Assembly (NCBI GenBank): GCA_020636025.1
Contig: JACJYQ010000002.1
Coordinates: 496,001-560,000, forward strand
DNA from: Lewinellaceae bacterium
GTDB taxonomy: Bacteria > Bacteroidota > Bacteroidia > Chitinophagales > Saprospiraceae
DNA: 64,000 nucleotides
Reading direction: 5' to 3'
Numbering within the stretch: position 1 is the stretch's first letter; each line of letters opens with the position of its first letter. The notes under the pieces are model-generated. The model did no database searches. It had not been told where the DNA came from and saw only the letters and a program-made list of their open reading frames with translations. Shown here in pieces: positions 7,817 through 16,377 of this stretch. Position numbers and translations under genes: made by a program.

Positions 7817-9982
7817 ATGCAAGCCGTGATTAAAAATCCTTTTTATTGGCTAATTGTGCTGCTGATTTTGACAAGTCCATTGTCAGCTCAAAAACATATT
7901 GCTGCCAGTCCGGCAAAAGGCGCATTTGATGAAGCATCTGTCTTGCTGGCAGAGAAGAAATACAAGGAAGCAACCGTACGCTATGAAAGTGCCTGGCCAG
8001 GCATCTCTGCCGGTGAGGATGCTGCTGCAAAAACCGACTGCCTGTATGGCTGGGCCGAAAGTTTACTCTCCTCCGGTAAAACCGATAGCGCCCTGATGCA
8101 GTTTGCCGCTTCCATCGAATACGGTAAAAAAGCAGGAGACTATGAAAAAGTGATGTACGCCTACAGCGTGCTGGGTGAAATAAACAGAATAAGAGGACTT
8201 CACAGAAAATCGCTTGAGTACAACCTGGCCTGTGCAGAATATTGCCGAAAATTGGGCAACCGTTCCAAGCTCTCTTCGCGATACAGCATCATCGGTTCCA
8301 ATTATCAAAACCTGGCCATGAACGATTCTGCGATGTATTACCATGTAAAGGCCGTAAGCATCAAAGAAGAAATAAAGGATACTTCACTGATGGCCATTGC
8401 ATACGATCATTTAGGGTTTTATCATCTCAGAAATGGTGAATTAGGGAAAGCCGCAGAAAGCTGGATTAAATCGCTTGAGGCTGCTGAAATAGCGAATAAT
8501 ACCACGCAAATGGCCTCTTCATTGACGAATTTAGCAGATGCCTTGGTTCAGGATGGACATTTGCAAAAAGCGCGCCCGTATGCCGAACGGGCGCTACTCA
8601 TGAACGATACCCTGCGGTTGCGTTTTTATCAGGCCCGCGTGTTGAATGTACTGGCTGATATCGAAGAAGGGGAAAATCATACGGATCAGGCAATTGCCTA
8701 TTTGCGGGAGGCGCTTGCCTTTTACCGGGAAAGAAATAACCAACCCAAACTGGCCAGTCAATATTTGTTGCTCGCCAGGATCAATGAAAAACACGGGCTT
8801 TTTGGCGCCGCCGAAAATTTTACAAATGCGGGTCTGCAAATTGCCCGAAAACTTGAAAACCCGTCACTTCTTCTGGAGTTTCAACTGGCTTCAGGGCGCG
8901 TACTGGTCGGTAAAGAAAAGTGGGTTGAGGCGCAGAATATTCTAAAGAAAGCGCTGTCAGAAGCCGAAAAGCAGGATCATCTTCAATCAAAGGTAGAAGC
9001 GCTTGGTTTACTTGCTCAGGTCTCGAGATCAAAAGGCGATTTCAGATCAGCGGATGTCTGGCAGTTGGAAGCAAACAGGTGGCAAGACACGCTTAGTGCT
9101 CGTCAGCAAAGCGAATACCTGCAAAAGCTGGAGGCTCAGTTTCAAAAGAAAGAACAGGAGGCAGAAATTGGCCGATTGGCACTGGAAAAAGAGCTGGCCG
9201 ATAAAAATCTGGGCATCGCCCGGTCATGGCAACACTGGCTGATCATTGCCAGTTTATTGGCTTTTGTTGCGGCCTTGTTGGGATTTTTTCTGTATCATCA
9301 AAAGCAAAAGCATACGGCGATCCTGTTGGAGAAAAAGCGAATGATCGAAAAGACCCTGGCGGAAAAGGAATTATTGTTGCGTGAAATTCACCACCGGGTG
9401 AAAAACAACTTGCAGGTTGTGTCGAGTCTTCTCAACCTGCAATCGCGCTATATCAAGGATCCGGGGGCCATTTCGGCCGTGACCAACAGCCGCACGCGCG
9501 TTCGGTCCATGGCGCTCATTCACCAAAACCTTTATCAGGGCGACAACCTGCAGGGAGTGGATGTGCAGGCGTATTTCACCAAATTGCTGGCAGAGCTTTT
9601 TGAAACTTACCGGGTAGATCATGATCAGGTAAAACTGCAAACAGAAATAGAAGCCTTGCAAATTGATGTTGATACCGTGATACCTATCGGACTGATTATC
9701 AACGAATTGGTTTCCAACTCCCTGAAATACGCCTTCACTGACGACAAGCCTGGCGTGTTGGAAGTAGTCTTAAAAAAACAGGATACAGCTTTATTGCTTG
9801 AAGTGTCAGATACCGGAAATGGATTTAGCGAAGAAACCTTTGGGTCCTCCGATACTTTTGGGTTTAAGCTGATCAAAACATTTGCCGCCAAGCTGGAAGC
9901 GCAGTTTAACATGGAAAAATCGCCGGGAAAAACGACTGTCAGACTAATCATTCCCGACCTACAAAACCCGATTGCCTCATGA
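7817..9982 (+). CDS. TPR-containing sensor histidine kinase (HisKA_2 type)
   Basis: The order of parts in this 721-residue protein is: signal peptide (to about 25), about six to seven TPR units in the periplasm (about 30-440), a coiled coil (QSEYLQKLEAQFQKKEQE), one transmembrane helix (about 473-495), a second coiled coil, then the dimerisation/phosphoacceptor motif REIHHRVKNNLQ (His near 525/526) and a HATPase domain. The N-box is NELVSNSLKYAF and the G-box is DTGNGFSEE with GFKLIKTFAAKL. The HHRVKNNLQ motif places it in the HisKA_2/HWE-like class. Its stop overlaps the next start by 4 bp (ATGA), so it is translationally coupled to its response regulator. The TPR sensor may detect a periplasmic protein or peptide. 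Confidence 0.92.
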   Translation: MQAVIKNPFYWLIVLLILTSPLSAQKHIAASPAKGAFDEASVLLAEKKYKEATVRYESAWPGISAGEDAAAKTDCLYGWAESLLSSGKTDSALMQFAASIEYGKKAGDYEKVMYAYSVLGEINRIRGLHRKSLEYNLACAEYCRKLGNRSKLSSRYSIIGSNYQNLAMNDSAMYYHVKAVSIKEEIKDTSLMAIAYDHLGFYHLRNGELGKAAESWIKSLEAAEIANNTTQMASSLTNLADALVQDGHLQKARPYAERALLMNDTLRLRFYQARVLNVLADIEEGENHTDQAIAYLREALAFYRERNNQPKLASQYLLLARINEKHGLFGAAENFTNAGLQIARKLENPSLLLEFQLASGRVLVGKEKWVEAQNILKKALSEAEKQDHLQSKVEALGLLAQVSRSKGDFRSADVWQLEANRWQDTLSARQQSEYLQKLEAQFQKKEQEAEIGRLALEKELADKNLGIARSWQHWLIIASLLAFVAALLGFFLYHQKQKHTAILLEKKRMIEKTLAEKELLLREIHHRVKNNLQVVSSLLNLQSRYIKDPGAISAVTNSRTRVRSMALIHQNLYQGDNLQGVDVQAYFTKLLAELFETYRVDHDQVKLQTEIEALQIDVDTVIPIGLIINELVSNSLKYAFTDDKPGVLEVVLKKQDTALLLEVSDTGNGFSEETFGSSDTFGFKLIKTFAAKLEAQFNMEKSPGKTTVRLIIPDLQNPIAS

Positions 9983-10593
9983 CGGAAATACGCGTACTCA
10001 TCGTGGAAGACGAGCCGCTCATCGCGGAGGACATTGCCGACAGCCTCACAAAAAACGACTACCGGGTGGCAGGCATAGCTTACAGCAGCGAGAAAGCGCT
10101 GGACCTGCTGTACACCCGGCAGCCGGACATCGCCATTCTGGACATCAACATCAAAGGCAGTATGACTGGCATCGATCTGGGTCACATCATCAACGAGAAA
10201 TACAAAATCCCGTTTGTGTTCCTTACTTCTTTTGGCGATAAAGCCACCGTGAATGAGGCGATACAAACCATGCCTTACGGCTACGTTTTAAAACCCTTTT
10301 CCGATATGGAGTTGTACTCTTCTCTGGAGGTAGCGCTAAAACGATTTGGCAGTGAACACAAGGCCGCATTCCCCGCTCTTGAAGCAATCAACGCAGAGTT
10401 GCATGGCGCGCTCACGATAAAAGAATACGAGGTTTTACAAGACCTGTGCAAAGGCTTGAACAACAAGCAAATCTCCGAGCTTCAGTTCATTTCGGTGAAT
10501 ACTGTAAAAAGCCATGTGCGGCAGATTCTTACCAAGCTGGATGCGCCCAACCGGACGAGTGTGATGCATTGGGTTTCGGAGATCGGGAAGTGA
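9979..10593 (+). CDS. Response regulator, receiver domain plus LuxR-type helix-turn-helix
   Basis: Residues 1-120 are a receiver domain with the acidic pair VEDEP, the phosphorylated Asp at position 55 (AILDINIKG), the conserved Thr/Ser at FLTSFG and Lys in LKPF. Residues 137-204 hold a LuxR/NarL-type DNA-binding domain (LTIKEYEVLQDLCKGLNNKQ then SVNTVKSHVRQILTKL). It should bind DNA when phosphorylated by the kinase it overlaps. Its stop codon abuts the stop codon of the convergent DUF1573 gene with no spacer. Confidence 0.93.
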   Translation: MTEIRVLIVEDEPLIAEDIADSLTKNDYRVAGIAYSSEKALDLLYTRQPDIAILDINIKGSMTGIDLGHIINEKYKIPFVFLTSFGDKATVNEAIQTMPYGYVLKPFSDMELYSSLEVALKRFGSEHKAAFPALEAINAELHGALTIKEYEVLQDLCKGLNNKQISELQFISVNTVKSHVRQILTKLDAPNRTSVMHWVSEIGK

Positions 10594-11205
10594 TCACTCC
10601 CCCCGAATAAACTTCACATCCTTACCTGGAATTACATAGCCATCGAGGTACAGGATATTCCGCTTATTAGGCCTTGAATTATCGTATAGAATCACAGCCG
10701 GCGTGGTGTGGCCGGCTTTTTTACTGCTGTCAAATTCGATGCGCACGCCAGCCGATTCGCCGGGCATTACAGGGTAGGTAGGCAACCGCACAACGGTGCA
10801 ATCGCAATTGCCCTTGGCAGATTTGATGATGTACGGCTCGGTTCCGGTGTTGGTCACCACAAAGGAGTCCAGTAAGATCATGCCTTCGTTTATTTGTCCA
10901 AATGGGAGTGTATCGCGGTCCCAGCTGACGGTAGTGGGTTTAAGATTTTCCGGGTGTTGCAAAACAGCGATGTAATGTGCTACTTTTTTTCTGCCTTTTT
11001 CATCCAGTTGCATGCAGGTGGCTTCCACGGATTTCTTTAAATAGACGCCTTGATGGTGGGCGTATTCCTTCACTTTTTCTTTTTGAAGACTGTCGAGCTT
11101 ATTCAGCATAGACTTGAGATCCGGAACCGTGTCGGTTTGCGCCCGAAGTACGTTTCCTGTGAATAAAATGCAGGCAAGAGTAAAAATGCGGATGCTAATG
11201 GTCAT
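10594..11205 (-). CDS. Exported DUF1573 family protein
   Basis: The chosen start at 11205 (MTISIRIFTLACILFTGN) gives a clean signal peptide and 203 residues; an upstream ATG at 11244 would precede it by 13 residues and overlaps a likely -7 element. The C-terminal half (FGQINEGMILLDSFVVTNTG ... IIKSAKGNCDCTV ... MPGESAGVRIEFDSSKKAGH) is the DUF1573 Ig-like domain common in Bacteroidota exported proteins. Function unknown; such domains may aid binding at the cell envelope. The CDC pair in NCDCTV is a conserved feature of the family. Confidence 0.85.
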   Translation of the reverse strand: MTISIRIFTLACILFTGNVLRAQTDTVPDLKSMLNKLDSLQKEKVKEYAHHQGVYLKKSVEATCMQLDEKGRKKVAHYIAVLQHPENLKPTTVSWDRDTLPFGQINEGMILLDSFVVTNTGTEPYIIKSAKGNCDCTVVRLPTYPVMPGESAGVRIEFDSSKKAGHTTPAVILYDNSRPNKRNILYLDGYVIPGKDVKFIRGE

Positions 11206-11241
11206 ATAATTACGGCCGTGGCGTGTGAAAATGGAATTGTG

Positions 11242-11249
11242 CAAAGTTA
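11242..11249 (-). promoter_or_regulatory. Putative -7 element of DUF1573 gene
   Basis: On the minus strand this reads TAACTTTG, an exact match to the Bacteroidota -7 consensus TAnnTTTG, 36 bases before the chosen start codon. No good -33 TTTG is visible at the usual spacing. Confidence 0.45.
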
Positions 11250-11301
11250 GTGCCTAAAAACGCAGCAGTGCTTTAATGAAAAGCAAAAGCATTTTTAAGG
11301 T

Positions 11302-14300
11302 TTATTCTACCAGCACAAAACCTGCCCAGAAATAGGGGTTCATATACTTTTCCCGCATCTCCTGTTGCGCAGCATGGAATGCATCGGGAATGCTCATGTT
11401 TTCACTCAGCCATTTGCTGTAAAAAGTAGTCATCAGTTCCTTGGTCTGAAAATCGGGTACCTGCCAGAGAGACATGATCAGGTATTTAACGCCGGCAATT
11501 TTGAATGCGCGTTGCAGACCATAAACGCCTTCGTTACCCTGAATATCACCCAGACCGGTTTCGCAGGCAGAGAGTACCACCAGTTCTGTGTTTGACAAAT
11601 CCATGTGGCTTATTTCATAGGCCGTGAGGATGCCGTTGTCCATGCCCTTCTTCACTGGTTTGCCGGTTTTCCAGGCCTGGTTTGCACCTGCAAACAGCAA
11701 TCCGGAGCGAATCAAAGGATTGTTGCTTGTTTTAAAACCCACTTCATTTTCGTCCACTTCACCGTTCTGCTCCGGATTGTCTTTGGGGTCAGGAAAGAAA
11801 AAGCCATGAGTGGCTACATGCAATACACGTGGCGAAGGTCCCGTACTTCCAATGTTTTTAAAGACCTCTTCGGTAGCATCAAAGCCTTTACGCGTTTGTT
11901 GAACAAACCCTCCTGCAGATAATATATTACCAACAGCGTCCACTTCCTTTTCGGTCCATTTCAGGTATTTCCAGGTCCCGTCACCAAACGCTCCGCCAAA
12001 GTCATCTTCTATTATTCCGCGACTCACGATATCCTGATGCAGCAGCGCTTCATTGGCCATCATAATGGCGCTGGAATCCATATCGTATTGGATGCCACCA
12101 AAGAGTATTGCATCGTTTTTATCAAACGATTCACCGTTTTGGCTGATCAACTGTCGCGTACTGCCCAGTTCTACCAACTGATACCGGTCGGCCAGGATGG
12201 TATCGGGCGAGATAGGAATGGCTGCCAGATTCAACCGGTGCATCAGACCGGTAGGAGCAAAGAAAACTTTTGAGACCCCTGAAAGGTGGCTTTCGAGTGA
12301 TTTCCATAATAACTCGTAAAGGGTCTTTTCGGGTTTTCCCGCCCCAATTACACCACGGTCTGGAATTGAATATAAATTGGCTACATAATCTGCTTTTCGC
12401 ACATCAGTTGTCAGTAATAGTGAATCGAGAGATTTCTCTTCAAAAAGCGGAATGAAAGCCGGTGCATCCATACCGGGCCGCAGCAGCAGGGCTGCATAAA
12501 CAACGCTGTCGGTTTTTTCGGGTTTATAATAGCGATAATGGATAAATTCCAAAGCCGCTTCTCCGGTCTGAAGTTGTTCCTGCACATCCTGCCAGGTTGG
12601 AATTTTTCGGGCCTGCTTAAAAGCCGGAAGGTTCCGGATGATTTGTTTTTCAAAAGTTTCCGCTTCCGCTTCTACTTCAACAATTTTCTTTTTGTCGGCA
12701 ATTGGTCTGGCATATCGCTTGGCAAGCCGGCGGTGGCAATCCTGCCATTCCGCATACAGTTCGCGGGTGAGACTGTCGGCCCCGGCAATGGCTCTGGCCA
12801 GCAGTCGGTTGTTCTCCAAACTCAGTCCATTGTAGAACAAGGCATCATTGTAGCTTTCGCGGGTGAGATCCGGTATTTGATTGCGTTGAGTAAAAGAGTG
12901 ATATTCTGCAAGCGCACCATCGAACGTTTTTTGATAGGCCAGAATCTCATTTTCAGACATATAGACAGCAGCTCTCTCCACAAGCAATTGATAGCGTTTC
13001 CCGAGCTCCTGAAGTAATCCTGAGGCTTCTCCTACTTTTCCTCTTTCTATGTAATGTTTTGCGAGGTTGTACTCACTTGTGGCATAATCCGGATGTTCTT
13101 TTCCCAGCGCATTTCCGCGAATTTCCTTTGCTTCGAAATACAGCGGCTCTACCTTGTCAAAACGGCCCATTAACTTGTACAATGTGGCCAGGTTGTTCAG
13201 GCTAACGGCATAATGGGGATGTTCCTTCCCCAGAGCTTTCTCCCAAATATCTTTAGCTTCCTGGTATAGAGGTTCTGCTTTTTCGTACTGCTTCATGGCC
13301 ACATACAATTCACCGAGGTTATTCAAGGTCATAGCGTAATTGGGATGGTCTTTCCCAAGGGTCTTTTGCTGAATATCGATGGCTTCGAGATATAGTGGTT
13401 CCACCTTGCCGTAATCCTCCAGTTTCCAGTATAGTATTGCCAGGCCGTTCAGGATTTTCGCGTAGTCCGGGTGTTCTTTGCCCAGCGTTTTTTCCCTAAT
13501 ACCTTTTACCTCGAGAAACAGCGGTTCTGCTTTCTTGTAGTTGCCTGTATTAAAATATAAAACGGCCAGATTATTCAGACTTTTGGCATATACAGGATGT
13601 TCTTTCCCGAATACTTTTTCCCGAATGTCCTGTGCCTCCAGATAAAGGGGTTCCACCTTTTCATACTTCCCCAGCTCCCAGTACAAGAGTGCCAGGTTGT
13701 TCAGGGTAGAAGCATAGTCTGCGTGTTCTTTCCCAATTGTTTTTTCCTGAATATTTTTTGCTTCAATGAACAGGGGTTCAGCCATTTCGTAGTTGCCTGT
13801 CTTCCAGTAAACGAGTGCCAGATTGTTTGAGGATAAGGCATAGTCGGGATGTTCTTTACCATACAGTTTTTCCCGAATTTCCCGGGATTCGATGTTGAAC
13901 ATTTCCGCTTTTTTGAAATCGCCTGTTTTCAGGTACAGCCAGGCCAGATCGTTTATAGATTTCGCATAATCCGGATTTTCCTTCCCCAGCACATCTGCGA
14001 AAATTTCAGTGGACTTCAAATACCATTTTTCGGCATTCGGATAGTCTACTTTTGAGAAAAAGGTATGCCCGTAATTCAGACAAACATCGCCATATGCAAC
14101 ACTATTGTATCCGAAGGATTTCAGGATAATTTTTTCGGCGTCGGCATTTACGGATATAGCTTCCTCATACTGCCCCAGACTGCTGAGTGATTGGGAAACC
14201 TTTATCAGGCTGTCCACCGTATTTACAACGGCAACAGAGTCTGCCCTCTGGGCACACAGATTGTTTAGCAAAAAAATGTAAACAAACAGGATACTTAGCT

Positions 14301-14307
14301 TTCTCAT
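11302..14307 (-). CDS. Exported TPR-CHAT protein (caspase-like clan CD)
   Basis: The 1001-residue protein begins with a signal peptide (MRKLSILFVYIFLLNNLCAQ). About nine kinesin-light-chain-like 42-residue TPR units follow (residues about 60-430; core NNLAxLYxxxGxYxKxEPLY with LGKEHPDYA). After a helical linker, a CHAT domain occupies about residues 600-1001. The catalytic dyad appears intact: His834 in HVATHGFFF and Cys915 in LSACETGLGD. It ends in FWAGFVLVE, the normal end of CHAT domains. It is the last gene of a minus-strand unit with the caspase (14335-16341, gap 27 bp) and the M48-like gene. CHAT proteases are separase/caspase relatives; here the export signal places it outside the cytoplasm. 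Its target is unknown. Confidence 0.9.
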   Translation of the reverse strand: MRKLSILFVYIFLLNNLCAQRADSVAVVNTVDSLIKVSQSLSSLGQYEEAISVNADAEKIILKSFGYNSVAYGDVCLNYGHTFFSKVDYPNAEKWYLKSTEIFADVLGKENPDYAKSINDLAWLYLKTGDFKKAEMFNIESREIREKLYGKEHPDYALSSNNLALVYWKTGNYEMAEPLFIEAKNIQEKTIGKEHADYASTLNNLALLYWELGKYEKVEPLYLEAQDIREKVFGKEHPVYAKSLNNLAVLYFNTGNYKKAEPLFLEVKGIREKTLGKEHPDYAKILNGLAILYWKLEDYGKVEPLYLEAIDIQQKTLGKDHPNYAMTLNNLGELYVAMKQYEKAEPLYQEAKDIWEKALGKEHPHYAVSLNNLATLYKLMGRFDKVEPLYFEAKEIRGNALGKEHPDYATSEYNLAKHYIERGKVGEASGLLQELGKRYQLLVERAAVYMSENEILAYQKTFDGALAEYHSFTQRNQIPDLTRESYNDALFYNGLSLENNRLLARAIAGADSLTRELYAEWQDCHRRLAKRYARPIADKKKIVEVEAEAETFEKQIIRNLPAFKQARKIPTWQDVQEQLQTGEAALEFIHYRYYKPEKTDSVVYAALLLRPGMDAPAFIPLFEEKSLDSLLLTTDVRKADYVANLYSIPDRGVIGAGKPEKTLYELLWKSLESHLSGVSKVFFAPTGLMHRLNLAAIPISPDTILADRYQLVELGSTRQLISQNGESFDKNDAILFGGIQYDMDSSAIMMANEALLHQDIVSRGIIEDDFGGAFGDGTWKYLKWTEKEVDAVGNILSAGGFVQQTRKGFDATEEVFKNIGSTGPSPRVLHVATHGFFFPDPKDNPEQNGEVDENEVGFKTSNNPLIRSGLLFAGANQAWKTGKPVKKGMDNGILTAYEISHMDLSNTELVVLSACETGLGDIQGNEGVYGLQRAFKIAGVKYLIMSLWQVPDFQTKELMTTFYSKWLSENMSIPDAFHAAQQEMREKYMNPYFWAGFVLVE

Positions 14308-14334
14308 AGCGAAATCCTGGTTTTTAAGCTGTAA

Positions 14335-16341
14335 TTATTCAGCTTTTTCAATTAAAAAATTCAAGGTCGATACCCCCAGGGAACCAGCGGAAATACGTTG
14401 TGGCCTGCCACCGCGCGTTTGTACCTCATCGGTAAAGAAGGTATCAGAAAACAACTTTTCAAGCGGGGTAGATTTTGTATTGCCACGCAAAAGGTTCCCG
14501 CGGGTGTCTTTAATGCTGCGCAGATCTACTGGCAGATCGGTTGCGACAAGTTTGAATATTTCCTGCCCGTACGGTTTGCCTATTTCATAAGCCTCCGGGT
14601 ATATCATGCTTTTACCAGGTTCAAGCACACACTCTTCGGCGGGCATGTCTCTGCGCCATTCCGGTGGCGCAATGATGTTTACCACATTATTGGGTTGTAT
14701 GTCAATCAAATTGAAATAGGCCTTCAGGTGACCATTGTTTGTGATTTTTACTTTGAACTTAACACCCTCCGGGAGATGGATGGTGCCGTTTGCGTCGCGA
14801 AACGAACCAATATCCAGGGTCTTGGAATTATCCTTTCCATCCACGGGGATGATCTCGAGGCTTAATTGATATTCAGATGAACTTACCTCCAGGTTCCGGA
14901 TAAACTTTGCCTGACCTACATTGACAATGAGTCCCATCACTTTGTTGAGTATGGTGTTTTCGGATATTCCGGAGAGAACTACTTTGCCGGCACCCTGTTC
15001 GTCGGGTGTGTACAGTTCCAATGTATTCCCGTTTTGCAATAGGATCAGATCGGCTGGTTCGGACATACGGATCAGGGGCTGGGCTTCAAATTGCTTCAGC
15101 AAACTTGCTTCCAGATTCTTGTCGGAAACCGATACCCGAAGATTGAGTTTCAAGTCACCCGGATCTTGTTGCAACATGAATACCCAGGCTTTTTGCAGCT
15201 CTTCCGCGGGGATATTGGTATTGTCGAGTTGAATGGTACTTTGAAGTACATTGCTTCGAACAACGGTTCCCTGAACCATAGGGGTCGCCTGAGAAACATC
15301 ATTGGTTTCCGGGGGATAAAAACCTACCACGGAATTCTGGCTTAATCCCTGCAACCAACCGCCTCCTACCAGTACTTTGCCGGAGTTATTAGCGTATTGC
15401 ACAGTAAAAAATGGCGTTTGCTCTACCACTTTGCCACCTAAAACGGTCATGTCGAGCAAGCCTTCTGCCTGGGGAGTCTGGCTGGGTACAGAAGCTGCCA
15501 TCACCTGTTTGATATTTTCAAACAAACTGCGGTAGGTGCTTTTGGAGTTCAGTTTGCTAAAGCATTTACTAACGGCCAGACTGAGCGAACCTACCTGTTT
15601 GCCTTCTGCATCGGTAGCTTCTTGATTCAGCTCAGATTGAGAAGAACCGAAGAACGCTACCATCGGGGCCAGGTTTTCCTGGTTGCCGTCAAATTGCTTT
15701 TCCACGGCTGTTACCGACCTGGTCAGGTGATCGTTTATCCAGGCGCTGTCGGCCATGATCTTGTCGGTTCCCCGGGCCACACCAAAGCCTCTGGTTCCGG
15801 TTCCGCTGTGGCAGGAATCGAGCACAACAATTAACTGACCGCTTGTTCCGATCCGCGCCCGGACCTGATCAAACAGGCTGCCCAGCTCATCGTCCCTGAT
15901 GAGTTTTTCCCCTTCATTTACCCCGGGTGAATATTCAATCGGGGAATCATAGGGAACGATTGCTTCGTCGTAACCATCGAGTTCGTCGCCATTGTTGTCC
16001 CATACCTGCTGTCCATGGCCGGAAAAGTGGAAGAAAACCATGTCCCCGGTAGCGGCTTTTTGCAATAAACAGCTTTTGATGGCATTCAGGATGCCGTCAT
16101 GGGTTGCATTTTCATTCTTTACTACACAAATATCATTTTCGAGAAAACCCTGAGACATAAGGGTTGAGCGGATGAGTTCTATGTCATTAATCGCATTTAG
16201 CCTCTTCCAGCCTTTATCGCTTGGATAGTCACCAACGGCAACGATCAGGGCGATGTTTTTGGCACTGGATTGTGACAGGCTGAATACGCAAAAAACTAAA
16301 ATCGCAATCAGCCGGGCAGATATTTGTGAACTGTTTCTCAT
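14335..16341 (-). CDS. Exported caspase-family (C14) protease with DUF4384-like C-terminal domain
   Basis: The 668-residue product has an N-terminal signal peptide (ending near SQSSAKN). A caspase/gingipain-like domain (about 28-300) carries His109 in FFHFSGHGQQ and Cys177 in VVLDSCHSGTG. The block after His (DELDGYDEAIVPYD) is typical of bacterial metacaspase-like proteins. The C-terminal half includes a region like DUF4384 (about 525-620: LPEGVKFKVKITNNGHLKAY, then IIAPPEW and a YGQEIFKLVATDLP stretch), which often follows C14 domains in bacteria. It sits between the M48-like gene (36 bp upstream) and the TPR-CHAT gene (27 bp downstream), likely one transcript. Confidence 0.9.
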   Translation of the reverse strand: MRNSSQISARLIAILVFCVFSLSQSSAKNIALIVAVGDYPSDKGWKRLNAINDIELIRSTLMSQGFLENDICVVKNENATHDGILNAIKSCLLQKAATGDMVFFHFSGHGQQVWDNNGDELDGYDEAIVPYDSPIEYSPGVNEGEKLIRDDELGSLFDQVRARIGTSGQLIVVLDSCHSGTGTRGFGVARGTDKIMADSAWINDHLTRSVTAVEKQFDGNQENLAPMVAFFGSSQSELNQEATDAEGKQVGSLSLAVSKCFSKLNSKSTYRSLFENIKQVMAASVPSQTPQAEGLLDMTVLGGKVVEQTPFFTVQYANNSGKVLVGGGWLQGLSQNSVVGFYPPETNDVSQATPMVQGTVVRSNVLQSTIQLDNTNIPAEELQKAWVFMLQQDPGDLKLNLRVSVSDKNLEASLLKQFEAQPLIRMSEPADLILLQNGNTLELYTPDEQGAGKVVLSGISENTILNKVMGLIVNVGQAKFIRNLEVSSSEYQLSLEIIPVDGKDNSKTLDIGSFRDANGTIHLPEGVKFKVKITNNGHLKAYFNLIDIQPNNVVNIIAPPEWRRDMPAEECVLEPGKSMIYPEAYEIGKPYGQEIFKLVATDLPVDLRSIKDTRGNLLRGNTKSTPLEKLFSDTFFTDEVQTRGGRPQRISAGSLGVSTLNFLIEKAE

Positions 16342-16377
16342 TGGTTGTTACTATTTGCTCAAAGATTCGGGACAGCC

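Noticed and set aside
11302..14307. TPR-CHAT as the CRISPR-linked Csx29 peptidase (craspase)
   Set aside because: It has a signal peptide, kinesin-type TPRs and no Cas gene or CRISPR array nearby.
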